Assembly: GCF_003581645.1 (NCBI RefSeq)
Contig: NZ_QXFK01000019.1
Span: 372,001 to 436,000 of the forward strand
Length of the DNA: 64,000 nucleotides
Reading direction: 5' to 3'
Origin: Pelagerythrobacter aerophilus
Lineage (GTDB): Bacteria > Pseudomonadota > Alphaproteobacteria > Sphingomonadales > Sphingomonadaceae
Both the position numbers and the translations under genes were made by a program. Shown here piece by piece: positions 19,914 through 28,117 of this stretch. The number at the start of each line of letters is the position of its first letter. Position 1 is the stretch's first letter. Under the pieces are notes generated by a model. The model was not told where the DNA came from, did not search any database, and saw nothing but the letters and a program-made list of their open reading frames with translations.

Positions 19914-20585
19914 TCAGCCCTCGTCGGTCTCGTCGAGCAGCCAGTCCGGATTGGGCGAGTCGACCATGCGGCTGAAGGTCCACACGTCCCGACTCTCGAT
20001 CGCATCGTCGAGCGATCCGGCGATCATGTTGTCCTCGCTGTCGCGGGTGACCGCAGCGATGTCGGAGACGAAGTTGACCGCGATCCGCGCCCGTCTGCCG
20101 TCGAGCGACGCGCTGTGGATCGTTGCGTCCTCGATCCGGATCAGACGGTTGTCGAGCGTCTCGCCCGCCTCTTCGCGCGCGGTGATCGCAGCGTCGAAGC
20201 CGGCGTAGACGTCGTCGTCGCACAGCTCCCGCAGCGTCTCGCGGTCGCCCTTCCAGAACGCCTCGAGCACCATGGCATAGGCACCCTTGGCCCCTTCGAG
20301 GAAGGCGGTGAGATCGAAATAGCGGTCGGCAGCAGCAATCTCCTGCACCCCGCGTTCGACCGCCGGGACGACGCCCGCGGCGCGCGGCAGCGGCACGTTC
20401 TGACGGTGCACCGGCGCAGCAGCGCGTGGTGCGGCTTGCTTGCCCTTGTCGAACCGCGTCGGAATCGGCTCCTCCTCATGCTCGGCACGGCGGCCGAGAA
20501 CCGAGTAGAGTCGCATGCCAAGGAAGGCGGCGATCATGGCGAGGATGACGATTTCGTAGATCACAGAAAAGCTGTCCGTTTGCAT
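19914..20585 (-). CDS. Tim44/TimA domain-containing protein
   Basis: A 223-residue inner-membrane protein. One N-terminal transmembrane helix (about residues 7-26) is followed by a charged linker and a C-terminal Tim44-like domain (about 85-215: DLTAFLEGAKGAYAMVLEAF, then NFVSDIAAVTRD and VWTFSRMVDSPNPDWLLDET). Alphaproteobacterial TimA homologues resemble mitochondrial Tim44 and are thought to act at the membrane. It precedes mltA on the same strand and is divergent from secB, which encodes a protein-export chaperone. That secB pairing is well conserved in alphaproteobacteria (recalled). Confidence 0.88.
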   Translation of the reverse strand: MQTDSFSVIYEIVILAMIAAFLGMRLYSVLGRRAEHEEEPIPTRFDKGKQAAPRAAAPVHRQNVPLPRAAGVVPAVERGVQEIAAADRYFDLTAFLEGAKGAYAMVLEAFWKGDRETLRELCDDDVYAGFDAAITAREEAGETLDNRLIRIEDATIHSASLDGRRARIAVNFVSDIAAVTRDSEDNMIAGSLDDAIESRDVWTFSRMVDSPNPDWLLDETDEG

Positions 20586-20800
20586 AGCGGACCGGCCAGA
20601 CGCCGCATCCGGTTCGATCGTGCCCTAGATAGTGGCAAAATACAAATGGACAACGCGTATCGCCCCGTCTGCGATCCGGCCTGCCCCGCACGACAAGCGC
20701 GAGTTGCGGCCCCGCGCGCGTGGTGCTAGGCGCGCGGGCCAGGCTCGCCCCCTTGCCGGGCGGGCGCTCCGTACCATTCTCGACGAAAGCGTATTCCATC

Positions 20801-21331
20801 ATGGCCGACGAAGGCGACGTCCTCACCGATCTCGATCTCGATCCCGCACCCACCGGCAACGGCGCGGACACGCTGCCCGCCGCCGGGATCATCGCGCAGT
20901 ACGTCAAGGACATGTCGGTCGAAGTACCCAACGCGCCCGAGTGCTTCCAGTGGAAGGACGCGCCGCAGGTCGACGTGCAGTTCAACATCGCCGCCCGCCA
21001 GATCAGCGACGAGGTGCACGAGGTCGAACTCAAGATCAACGCCACCGCCAAGGCGGAGAAGGGCAACGTGTTCCTGGTCGAGGTCGCCTATTGCGGCCTT
21101 CTGGGCATGCGCAACCTGCCCGAGGATCAGGCGCACGCCTTCCTCTATTCGGAAGCGCCGCGCCTGCTGTTCCCCTTCGCCCGCCGCATCCTCGCCGATG
21201 CGAGCCGCGACGCGGGCCAGCAGCCGTTGATGATCGATCCGATCGACTTCAACGGCCTCTACACGCAGCGCCTGCAGCAGAAGCAGCAGGAAGAGGCCGC
21301 TGCGGGTGGCACGCCGGCGGGCGAGGCCTGA
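20801..21331 (+). CDS. secB: Protein-export chaperone SecB
   Basis: Homotetrameric cytoplasmic chaperone that holds preproteins unfolded and delivers them to SecA. The product is 176 residues. The SecB core is evident: IIAQYVKDMSVEVPNAP near residue 30, FNIAARQISDEVHEVELKINATAKA, the VEVAYCGLLGM strand, and LFPFARRILADASRDAGQQPLMIDPIDF. ATG 20801 was chosen because MADEGDVLTDLDLD fits the acidic N-terminus seen in alphaproteobacteria. A Gln/Glu/Ala-rich tail follows the core. Confidence 0.96.
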   Translation: MADEGDVLTDLDLDPAPTGNGADTLPAAGIIAQYVKDMSVEVPNAPECFQWKDAPQVDVQFNIAARQISDEVHEVELKINATAKAEKGNVFLVEVAYCGLLGMRNLPEDQAHAFLYSEAPRLLFPFARRILADASRDAGQQPLMIDPIDFNGLYTQRLQQKQQEEAAAGGTPAGEA

Positions 21332-21379
21332 GCTTCCGCGCCCCTCCCACACAGCGCTAGCGGGAAGGGTACGGGTAGC

Positions 21380-22951
21380 ATGAGCCTGCTCAAGAACGTC
21401 GGGACGATCGGCGGGCTGACCATGGTCAGCCGCCTGTTCGGCTTCGCGCGCGACATGCTGCTCGCCCGCGCTCTCGGCGCCGGCGGCGTGGCGGACGCCT
21501 GGCAGCTCGCCTTCCAGCTCCCCAACATCTTCCGCCGCCTGTTCGCGGAGGGCGCCTTCGCCAGCGCCTTCGTGCCGCTGTTCAACCGGCGCATGGCAGG
21601 CCGCGACGACCTCTCCGAAGCGCGCCGCTTCGCCGAGGAGGTGCTCGCGTTCCTGATCCCGGTGCTGATCGTGTTCGGCGCGCTGGCGCTGATCGCGATG
21701 CCGTGGATCGCCGGTCTGTTTGCCAACGAAGGGGTCGAGGGCGACCCCGAGCTGTTCGACCTCGCCGTGCTGATGGCGCGGATCACCTTTCCCTATCTCG
21801 CATTCATGAGCCTCGCGACGCTGTTCGCCGCTATTCTCAACTCGCTCTCGCGTTTCGCCGCCGCCGCCGCTGCGCCGATCCTGCTCAACCTATGCATGAT
21901 CGCGGCACTGATCGCCGGCATGACGCTGGGCGACGGGGTAGAGGCACGCCGCGCGACCGGCGAGCTACTCGCGATCGCGGTCACCGTGTCGGGGCTGCTT
22001 CAGCTCGTCTGGCTGTGGGCCTGGGCACGGAAGGCGGGTTTCCGTATGCGACTGGGCCGTCCGCGCATTACGCACGGGGTGAAGGAGCTCGGCATCCTCA
22101 TCCTCCCGGCCGTGTTCGGCGCGGGCGTCTATCAGATCAGCCGCTTCATCGACCTGTTCTTTCTCTCGACCCTGCCCGACGGCGCCTACACCTTCCTCGC
22201 GATGGGCGATCGGCTGAACCAATTGCCGCTCGGGATCGTCGGCATCGCGCTCGGCACTGCGATCCTGCCCTCGCTCTCGCGCCATATCGCGGGCGCCGAC
22301 CATGACGCGGCCCAGCGCCTGCAGTCGAACGCGATCGAGCTCGCCATGCTGCTCACCGTGCCGGCCGCGGTTGCGCTGTTCGTCACCGGCAGCGCCTTCA
22401 CCCGCGCGTTCTATACCGGCGGCGCGTTCACCCTGTCCGATGCGATGGCGACCGGCGCGGTGACCTCCGCGCTCGTGGTGGGCCTGCCCGCCTACGTGTT
22501 GATCAAGGTACTGGTGCCCAACTATTTCGCACGCAAGGACACGCGCACGCCCGTCTATACCGCGATGGCCGGGCTCGCGCTCAACGTCGCGCTCAACTTC
22601 GTCCTCGTGCCCCGCTTCGGCGTCGTCGGGCTCGCGCTGGCGGGATCCGCCGGGGCATGGACCAACGTCGCGCTGCTCTACGCGCTGCTGGCGCGCAAGG
22701 GGCACTTCCACATGACAGGGCGAGTCGCCTGGCGCATCGCGCGGATCGCGCTCGCCGCGGCGCTGATGGGCGCGGCGCTGTGGTTCGCGATGCCCTGGGG
22801 CGCGGAGTTCTATGCCGGCGGCGTGCTCGAGCGGATCGGATCGATCGCCGCGCTGGTCGCGATCGGCGGGGTGATCTACTTCATACTCGCAGCGCTGCTC
22901 GGCGTGCTCGACCGTGCCGCCATCGCCCGGCTGATGCGCCGCGAGGGTTGA
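21380..22951 (+). CDS. murJ: Lipid II flippase MurJ
   Basis: Integral membrane flippase that moves lipid II across the inner membrane for peptidoglycan synthesis. It has 523 residues and about 14 hydrophobic segments. The family N-terminus is clear (MSLLKNVGTIGGLTMVSRLFGFARD, a length-typical first helix with the conserved SRxxGFxRD), followed by DAFxxAF-like ADAWQLAFQLPNIFRRLFAEGAF and the QLPLGIVGIALGTAILPSLS motif in mid-protein. It is spaced 48 bases after secB on the same strand, and trpS follows, so these may share transcription. Confidence 0.95.
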   Translation: MSLLKNVGTIGGLTMVSRLFGFARDMLLARALGAGGVADAWQLAFQLPNIFRRLFAEGAFASAFVPLFNRRMAGRDDLSEARRFAEEVLAFLIPVLIVFGALALIAMPWIAGLFANEGVEGDPELFDLAVLMARITFPYLAFMSLATLFAAILNSLSRFAAAAAAPILLNLCMIAALIAGMTLGDGVEARRATGELLAIAVTVSGLLQLVWLWAWARKAGFRMRLGRPRITHGVKELGILILPAVFGAGVYQISRFIDLFFLSTLPDGAYTFLAMGDRLNQLPLGIVGIALGTAILPSLSRHIAGADHDAAQRLQSNAIELAMLLTVPAAVALFVTGSAFTRAFYTGGAFTLSDAMATGAVTSALVVGLPAYVLIKVLVPNYFARKDTRTPVYTAMAGLALNVALNFVLVPRFGVVGLALAGSAGAWTNVALLYALLARKGHFHMTGRVAWRIARIALAAALMGAALWFAMPWGAEFYAGGVLERIGSIAALVAIGGVIYFILAALLGVLDRAAIARLMRREG

Positions 22952-23009
22952 CATCGCGGGGCCGGAGCCGGAAGCGCTCCCCCTCTTTCATCCAAACAAC
23001 AGGACCGTC

Positions 23010-24026
23010 ATGCGCGTCGTTTCCGGCATCCAGCCCACAGGCAATCTCCACCTCGGCAACTACCTTGGGGCGATTCGCAACTGGGTGCGCATGCAGGACG
23101 AGCTGGAAGACGGCAGCGAGTGCCTGTTTTTCCTGGCCGACCTGCACGCGATCTCGATGCCGCACGACCCGGCGGAACTCCGCCGCGCGACGCTGGAGAT
23201 GGCCGCCGCGCTGGTCGCCTGCGGGATCGATCCCGATCGCTCGATCCTGTTCAACCAGGCGCAGGTCCCAGCCCATGCCGAGCTGCAATGGCTACTGAAC
23301 GGCACCGCCCGCATGGGCTGGCTGAACCGCATGACGCAGTTCAAGGACAAGAGCGGCAAGAACCGCGAGGGCGCCAGCGCCGCGCTGTTTACCTATCCGG
23401 TGCTGCAGGCGGCCGACGTGCTGCTCTACCAGGCGACCCATGTGCCGGTGGGCGAGGACCAGAAACAGCACCTGGAGCTCGCCCGCGACATCGCGCAGAA
23501 GTTCAACAACGACTTTGCCAGCGAAGCAACACCCGTGTTCACCTTGCCTGATCCGATCACCCCGCCCGACGCGGCGCGGATCATGAGCCTGCGCGACGGG
23601 ACCGCAAAGATGAGCAAGTCCGACCCGAGCGAGATGAGCCGCATCAACCTGACCGACGATGCGGACACGATCATGAAGAAGGTCAAGAAAGCCAAGACCG
23701 ACGCCGAACCGCTGCCGTCCGACGCTGCCGGACTGGGCGGACGGCCCGAGGCTTACAATCTCGTCTCGATTTACGGTGCGCTGGCCGGAACCTCGATCGA
23801 CGCGGTGCTGGCCGAGTTCGGCGGACAGGGATTCGGCGCGTTCAAGCCGGCGCTGGGCGAGTTGATGGTCCAGGTGATCGCACCGATCACCGGACGGTTC
23901 CGCGCGCTGCTGGAAGACCGCGAGGCACTCGACGCGATTCTCGCCAAGGGCGCGGCCAAGGCGCGCGAGCGCGGCGCACCGACGCTCGCTGCGACCTACG
24001 AAGCACTGGGTCTCGTGCGGGGGTGA
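23010..24026 (+). CDS. trpS: Tryptophanyl-tRNA synthetase
   Basis: Class I aminoacyl-tRNA synthetase charging tRNA-Trp, cytoplasmic dimer, 338 residues. The HIGH-type motif is HLGN at residues 14-17 (within SGIQPTGNLHLGNYLG) and the second ATP loop is KMSKS at residues 200-204. QVPAHAELQWLLN and YPVLQAADVLLY are typical of the family. Start ATG 23010 matches the conserved N-terminus. It lies on the same strand 58 bases after murJ. Confidence 0.97.
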   Translation: MRVVSGIQPTGNLHLGNYLGAIRNWVRMQDELEDGSECLFFLADLHAISMPHDPAELRRATLEMAAALVACGIDPDRSILFNQAQVPAHAELQWLLNGTARMGWLNRMTQFKDKSGKNREGASAALFTYPVLQAADVLLYQATHVPVGEDQKQHLELARDIAQKFNNDFASEATPVFTLPDPITPPDAARIMSLRDGTAKMSKSDPSEMSRINLTDDADTIMKKVKKAKTDAEPLPSDAAGLGGRPEAYNLVSIYGALAGTSIDAVLAEFGGQGFGAFKPALGELMVQVIAPITGRFRALLEDREALDAILAKGAAKARERGAPTLAATYEALGLVRG

Positions 24027-24220
24027 CGGGAGTATCCTGCGCCCATCGAAGAACGAGATCAGCATGAGCAGACATAACTGATTTTATTGTGTTTTCTCTA
24101 TGTTCTCATTCAATCCTCATTCAGCCCGCCTTCTTTACAACACGCCCTATCGATGACAGCGTAGAGCCGGCGTGAGGGACGGTCGCGCTATGCGTTACTG
24201 CTTCCTAAGGGGATGATACG
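24027..24220 (+). promoter_or_regulatory. AT-rich spacer carrying the promoter of the DUF4136 lipoprotein gene
   Basis: This 194-base spacer holds an AT-rich stretch (24070-24140) with two CATTCA direct copies. The ribosome-binding site AAGGGGA precedes the ATG at 24221. An eight-codon frame (ATG at 24190) ends four bases before that start; it is probably incidental. I could not fix a -35/-10 pair. Confidence 0.4.
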
Positions 24221-24931
24221 ATGAACACCCGCAAGAAAGGTTGGGGCCGCACCCTCAAGCTCGCCGCCGTGCCGGTGCTGCTTGCCGGCCTGGCCGCCTG
24301 CGCCACGCCGTTCAAGGCCGATGTGTCGCGCTTCCAATCGCAGTTGCCTGCGCCGCAGGGCCAGACGTTCGCCGTCGTGGCGGACGATCCGGCGCTCGCC
24401 GGCGGTCTCGAATTCGCGCGCTATGCCGACTATGTCGAGGCGGAGATGGAGCAGCTAGGCTACACTCAGGCTTCGCCCGAGAACGCCACGCTGCTGGTCC
24501 GGTTCGACTACGGCGTCGACAACGGGCGCGAGCGGATCCGCTCGACACCCGGCTTCCGCGATCCGTTCTACGACCCGTGGTACGGCTTTTCGCGCCGCCC
24601 GGTCTACGTGCGCACGCGCGATGGCTACCGCGTCGCCTACGTGCCGACCGGTTCGTGGGGCTACGGTTTCCATGATCCGTGGTTCGGCGGGCCCGATATT
24701 CGCAGCTACACCGTCTACACCAGCGGCATCGAACTGAAGATCGACCGCGCGGCGGACGGCGAGCGGCTGTTCGAAGGCACGGCCGAGGCCGTCTCGACGT
24801 CGGATCGGCTGCAATATCTCGTCCCCAATCTGGTCGACGCCATGTTCACCGATTTCCCCGGCAACTCGGGCGAGACGGTGCGCATCTCGATCAAGCCCGA
24901 GGGCGAGACGACGGTGCGCCGGATCGACTGA
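24221..24931 (+). CDS. DUF4136 domain lipoprotein
   Basis: A 236-residue predicted outer-membrane or periplasmic lipoprotein. A basic N-region (MNTRKKGWGR) and hydrophobic stretch end in the lipobox LAAC (Cys27). The mature part resembles DUF4136: TFAVVADDPALAGGLEFARYADYVEAEM at the start, the paired aromatic-rich segment FYDPWYGFSRRP...YGFHDPWFGGP, and a C-terminal half with LKIDRAADGERLFEGTAEAVS. The domain's function is unknown. A clear terminator follows, so the gene is monocistronic with its own AT-rich promoter spacer. Confidence 0.85.
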   Translation: MNTRKKGWGRTLKLAAVPVLLAGLAACATPFKADVSRFQSQLPAPQGQTFAVVADDPALAGGLEFARYADYVEAEMEQLGYTQASPENATLLVRFDYGVDNGRERIRSTPGFRDPFYDPWYGFSRRPVYVRTRDGYRVAYVPTGSWGYGFHDPWFGGPDIRSYTVYTSGIELKIDRAADGERLFEGTAEAVSTSDRLQYLVPNLVDAMFTDFPGNSGETVRISIKPEGETTVRRID

Positions 24932-24960
24932 TCCGACCGCACACCAAGCGATCACCAAGG

Positions 24961-24996
24961 GGGCGGACCTGCGCGAGCGGGTCCGCCCTTTTTGTT
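24961..24996 (+). terminator. Rho-independent terminator after the DUF4136 gene
   Basis: Nine-base perfect stem GGGCGGACC (24961-24969) with GGTCCGCCC (24980-24988), followed by TTTTTGTT. This is a canonical intrinsic terminator. Confidence 0.88.
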
Positions 24997-25057
24997 GGGC
25001 GCCGCGCGCGCCCATCTTGCCGCTCCGACCTTGAGCGCTACATCCGGCGCTGAAACC

Positions 25058-25423
25058 ATGATCTTGTCACCGAACCTCCTTGCGATTCGCACGCTTGCGG
25101 CCCTCCTGCTGGCGATCATCGGCCTTCAGGCCGTGCCTTCGCACCCGGTCGGTATCGACCGGCATCATGGCTCCGCCTTCGATATTTCCTCGGTCGACGT
25201 CACGATCCCGGCCGCGCTGCGCACGGCGAGCGGAGGCGAGGTCGAGCGGTTCGAACCGCCGGTGCCGCCTCCGCCGGTTCCTGCGATACGCGCCGCCTCT
25301 CCAGCGGCCGCACCAACGGCGGTTTATGCACGAGTCAGGTTGCCGGCATCGACCGGTCCGCCGTCACCGGCTCGCGAGCTCACCAGCCTTTCGCTGGCGC
25401 CGCGCGCGCCGCCTTTCGCCTGA
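25058..25423 (+). CDS. Small exported hypothetical protein
   Basis: A 121-residue frame. The N-terminus (MILSPNLLAIRTLAALLLAI) looks like a signal peptide or membrane anchor ending near residue 27. The rest contains a short ordered part (FDISSVDVTIPAALRTASGG) and a Pro/Ala-rich tail. Codon third positions are strongly G/C as in neighbouring genes, supporting real coding despite no strong ribosome-binding site. ATG 25058 was preferred over an upstream start because it places the hydrophobic segment at the N-terminus. No family recognised. Confidence 0.55.
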   Translation: MILSPNLLAIRTLAALLLAIIGLQAVPSHPVGIDRHHGSAFDISSVDVTIPAALRTASGGEVERFEPPVPPPPVPAIRAASPAAAPTAVYARVRLPASTGPPSPARELTSLSLAPRAPPFA

Positions 25424-25478
25424 CTGTTCCCGCCTCGGCCGCGCGCCGACGACGACAACGAACTATTCCAGGTGAATC

Positions 25479-25781
25479 ATGACAATGCAGACCAGCCGGG
25501 CCGCTTCGCCCGGCGACGACCGGCGCGCGCAGGCCGAAGCCCTGCTCGCGCGCTATCCCGACCTCTCGCAGAGCGAGATCGACGACCTCCGCCGCTGGTT
25601 CGGCAAAGAGGCGACAGCGCTCGAAACCGCGATGCTCGCCGGCGACGAACACCTCGGCGGCCCCTACCAGCAGTTCCGCAAGGACCATCTCGACCGCCTG
25701 TCCGCGCTCGAGAAGGGTATCGCCGGCGCGGTGGGCGCCCTGCTGATCGGAGGGCTCGCGGCCCTGGCAATCATGCTCTGA
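25479..25781 (+). CDS. Small membrane-anchored hypothetical protein
   Basis: A 100-residue protein. The N-terminal two thirds are soluble and helical (AQAEALLARYPDLSQSEIDDLRRWF, predicted helices), and residues about 80-100 form a C-terminal hydrophobic helix (AGAVGALLIGGLAALAIML). An AGGTGA site precedes the ATG. The layout, a helical cytoplasmic part plus a C-terminal tail anchor, recalls small sphingomonad proteins often found near sigma-factor genes, but no such gene is here. Function unknown. Confidence 0.6.
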   Translation: MTMQTSRAASPGDDRRAQAEALLARYPDLSQSEIDDLRRWFGKEATALETAMLAGDEHLGGPYQQFRKDHLDRLSALEKGIAGAVGALLIGGLAALAIML

Positions 25782-25786
25782 CCACC

Positions 25787-25820
25787 GGGCGGAGCGGCCC
25801 CATAGCGAGCCGCTCCGCCC
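25787..25820. terminator. Bidirectional hairpin between convergent genes
   Basis: A perfect twelve-base stem (GGGCGGAGCGGC with GCCGCTCCGCCC, loop of 10) fills the 51-base gap between the tail-anchored protein gene and dut. It lacks a T-run but its position suggests a shared terminator. Confidence 0.65.
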
Positions 25821-25832
25821 GACTGACCCGAA

Positions 25833-26294
25833 TCATGCGAGCTGCGCGTGCCCGCCGGTGGATCCAAAACCGCCCGCCCCGCGCGCGGTTTCGTCGAGGT
25901 CCGCGACTTCCTCCCACGCCGCTCGCGTCACCGGCGCGAGCACGAGCTGTGCCACCCGGTCGCCGCGCGCAATCGCGAAGGGTTCAGCGCCGTGGTTGAT
26001 CAAAATCACCTTGAGCTCGCCGCGATAATCCGAGTCGATCGTTCCCGGCGCATTGGGCGCGCTGATCCCGTGCTTGAGCGCGAGGCCCGACCGCGGACGG
26101 ACCTGAATCTCGTAACCCGCTGGAATGGCCACCGCGAGGCCGGTCGCCACCGCATGCCGTGCGCCGGGCGCGATCGTCACGTCCTCGGCAGACAGCACAT
26201 CCATGCCCGCTGCGCCTTCGGTGGCGTAACGCGGAAGATCGAGCCCCTCGCCATGCGGCAGGCGCTTGACCCGGACGGGTATCGCATCAGTCAT
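25833..26294 (-). CDS. dut: dUTP diphosphatase (dUTPase)
   Basis: Hydrolyses dUTP to dUMP, preventing uracil incorporation and feeding dTMP synthesis; homotrimer of 153 residues. The five dUTPase motifs are visible: [11 protein letters not shown] (motif 1), [11 protein letters not shown] (2), [13 protein letters not shown] (3), [10 protein letters not shown] (4) and the C-terminal [11 protein letters not shown] (5). ATG 26294 overlaps the coaBC stop as ATGA, so it is coupled to coaBC, the usual partner in alphaproteobacteria. Confidence 0.96.
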   Translation of the reverse strand: MTDAIPVRVKRLPHGEGLDLPRYATEGAAGMDVLSAEDVTIAPGARHAVATGLAVAIPAGYEIQVRPRSGLALKHGISAPNAPGTIDSDYRGELKVILINHGAEPFAIARGDRVAQLVLAPVTRAAWEEVADLDETARGAGGFGSTGGHAQLA

Positions 26295-27577
26295 TCGTCT
26301 TTCGGCTCCAATTCTCTCGCGATCCGCTCGACCAGCGCGCGCGCGACCGCGCTCTTCGGCATCTGCTCGAGCGTTTCCACACCCCCGGCCGTAATCACAT
26401 GCACCGCATTGCTCTCGCCGCCCATCACGCTGTCTTCTCTCGGGCCGGAGACATCGTTGGCGACGATCCAGTCGGCCCCCTTGCGTTCGCGCTTCGCCTT
26501 GGCGTTCGCGATCACGTTCTCGGTTTCCGCTGCGAAACCGATCAGCAGACGCGGACGTTGGCGGGCGACGGCGAGACCGGCGAGGATGTCGGGGTTTTCG
26601 GCAAGAAGCAGCGCCGGCGGGGCAGTGCCGCGCTTCTTCATCTTCTGTGCGGCGAAGTCCTTGCTGCGCCAGTCGGCAACAGCAGCCACCATCACGGCCA
26701 CATCGGCAGGCAACGCGCCGTTCACCGCATCGGCCATCTCGCGCGCCGATTCGACGTCGATCCGCTCCACGCCGGACGGTGTTTCGAGCGTGACCGGCCC
26801 CGCGATCAGCGTCACCCGAGCCCCTGCCGCGGCCGCCGCGGCGGCGATCGCGAAGCCCTGCTTCCCGCTCGACCGGTTGGCGATGTAGCGCACCGGATCG
26901 ATCGGCTCGTGCGTCGGTCCGGCGGTGACGAGCACATGGCGGCCGTAGAGCGGGCGATGCGCCGGCTCCGCATCGAAGTCGGGTTGACCGGAAAGCGGAT
27001 CGGCCTCAAGCGGTGCGACGAGTGCGAGCCGCGCGGCGATTGCCGTCCAGATCGTCTCCGGCTCGGGCAGGCGGCCCGGTCCATATTCGCCGCAAGCCAT
27101 CGGCCCTTCATCGGGCTCCATCACCTCGACACCCGATTCCCGCAGCCATGCGATATTGCGCTGCGTCGCCGCGTGCTGCCACATGCGCACATTCATCGCG
27201 GGCACCGCAAGGACCGGTTTGTCGGTCGCAAGGAGCAGCGTGGTCGCGAGATCGTCGGCCAAGCCGGCGGTCATCTTCGCCAGCAGATCCGCCGTCGCCG
27301 GACACACGACCACCAGATCCGCCTCGCGGCTGAGCTGGATGTGGCCCATCTCGGCCTCATCCTTGAGATCCCATAATGTGGTGTAGACGGGATTTTCCGA
27401 CAGCGCCGCCAAAGTCATCGGGGTAACGAACTGCTGCCCGCCTTCGGTGATCACGCAAGTGACCGATCCGCCCGCCTTGCGGATCAACCGCACCAGCTCG
27501 CACGCCTTGTAGGCCGCGATGCCGCCGCCGACGATGAGCAGAATGCGGGGAGCGCCCGAGCGGCTGTCAACGGTCAT
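26291..27577 (-). CDS. coaBC: Bifunctional phosphopantothenoylcysteine decarboxylase / phosphopantothenate-cysteine ligase
   Basis: Two consecutive steps of coenzyme A synthesis in one 428-residue protein. The N-terminal FMN-dependent CoaC part (residues about 10-190) shows [14 protein letters not shown], the catalytic His in [11 protein letters not shown], and the substrate motif PAMNVRMW. The C-terminal CoaB part (about 205-425) has [26 protein letters not shown] and the lysine-bearing [18 protein letters not shown]. Both halves look intact. It is coupled to dut downstream. CoA supply links functionally to the CoA-thioester enzymes at both window ends, but no regulatory link is visible. Confidence 0.96.
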   Translation of the reverse strand: MTVDSRSGAPRILLIVGGGIAAYKACELVRLIRKAGGSVTCVITEGGQQFVTPMTLAALSENPVYTTLWDLKDEAEMGHIQLSREADLVVVCPATADLLAKMTAGLADDLATTLLLATDKPVLAVPAMNVRMWQHAATQRNIAWLRESGVEVMEPDEGPMACGEYGPGRLPEPETIWTAIAARLALVAPLEADPLSGQPDFDAEPAHRPLYGRHVLVTAGPTHEPIDPVRYIANRSSGKQGFAIAAAAAAAGARVTLIAGPVTLETPSGVERIDVESAREMADAVNGALPADVAVMVAAVADWRSKDFAAQKMKKRGTAPPALLLAENPDILAGLAVARQRPRLLIGFAAETENVIANAKAKRERKGADWIVANDVSGPREDSVMGGESNAVHVITAGGVETLEQMPKSAVARALVERIARELEPKDE

Positions 27578-27726
27578 GGTTGATCGTCCCCGTTTTCACT
27601 GCGCGCGAGCCTAGCCCGGCGCGCCGCCGCGTGCCAGCCCTGCCGGGCGATGTAAAGATTCGGCTGGCCGTGCACCCGTCCCCGCCTGTAGACCGGTCGG
27701 GACGCAGAAATGGAGGAGGGGGACCG

Positions 27727-28110
27727 ATGCGGATCATACTGACGGCGCTCATTTTCGTAGGCGGGCTGTTCTTTTTGGTGACCGGGATGGGCTTCCTGGC
27801 CGATCCGGTGAATTCGGGCGAGACGTTCGGCCTGCGCGCGATCGACGCCGACGGCCTGGCGACGATGCGCGCGGACATGACCGCGTTCTTCGTCATCGCC
27901 GCGATATGCATGCTGGTCGGCGCCTGGCGCCGCAACGGCGACATCCTGCTGGTCCCTGCCGGCCTGTTCGGTATCGCGCTGGTGGGCCGATTCGTCAGCA
28001 TCGCGGCGGACGGGACCGAGCCCGGTTTCTGGATGCCGATGGTGATCGAGGCCGTCACCGTGATCGTGCTCCTCGTCGCCAGCCGCGTCCTGCCGCACCC
28101 GACGACCTGA
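27727..28110 (+). CDS. Small polytopic membrane protein, DUF4345-like
   Basis: A 127-residue integral membrane protein with four hydrophobic segments. The first is MRIILTALIFVGGLFFLVTG; LRAIDADGLATMRADMTAFF, with the acidic LRAD-type turn, resembles DUF4345 proteins. GGAGG lies eleven bases before ATG 27727. The gene points against ubiB and coaBC and lies between them, where these two are neighbours in many alphaproteobacteria. Function unknown; family assignment tentative. Confidence 0.7.
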   Translation: MRIILTALIFVGGLFFLVTGMGFLADPVNSGETFGLRAIDADGLATMRADMTAFFVIAAICMLVGAWRRNGDILLVPAGLFGIALVGRFVSIAADGTEPGFWMPMVIEAVTVIVLLVASRVLPHPTT

Positions 28111-28117
28111 GCGGCGC

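Noticed and set aside
21965-22954. Antisense frame of 329 residues in murJ
   Set aside because: A GC-driven shadow, very rich in Arg/Glu/His, without a ribosome-binding site or known domain.
24190-24216. Eight-codon upstream frame before the DUF4136 gene
   Set aside because: Short and without a clear ribosome-binding site; the overlap with the DUF4136 ribosome-binding site could be chance.
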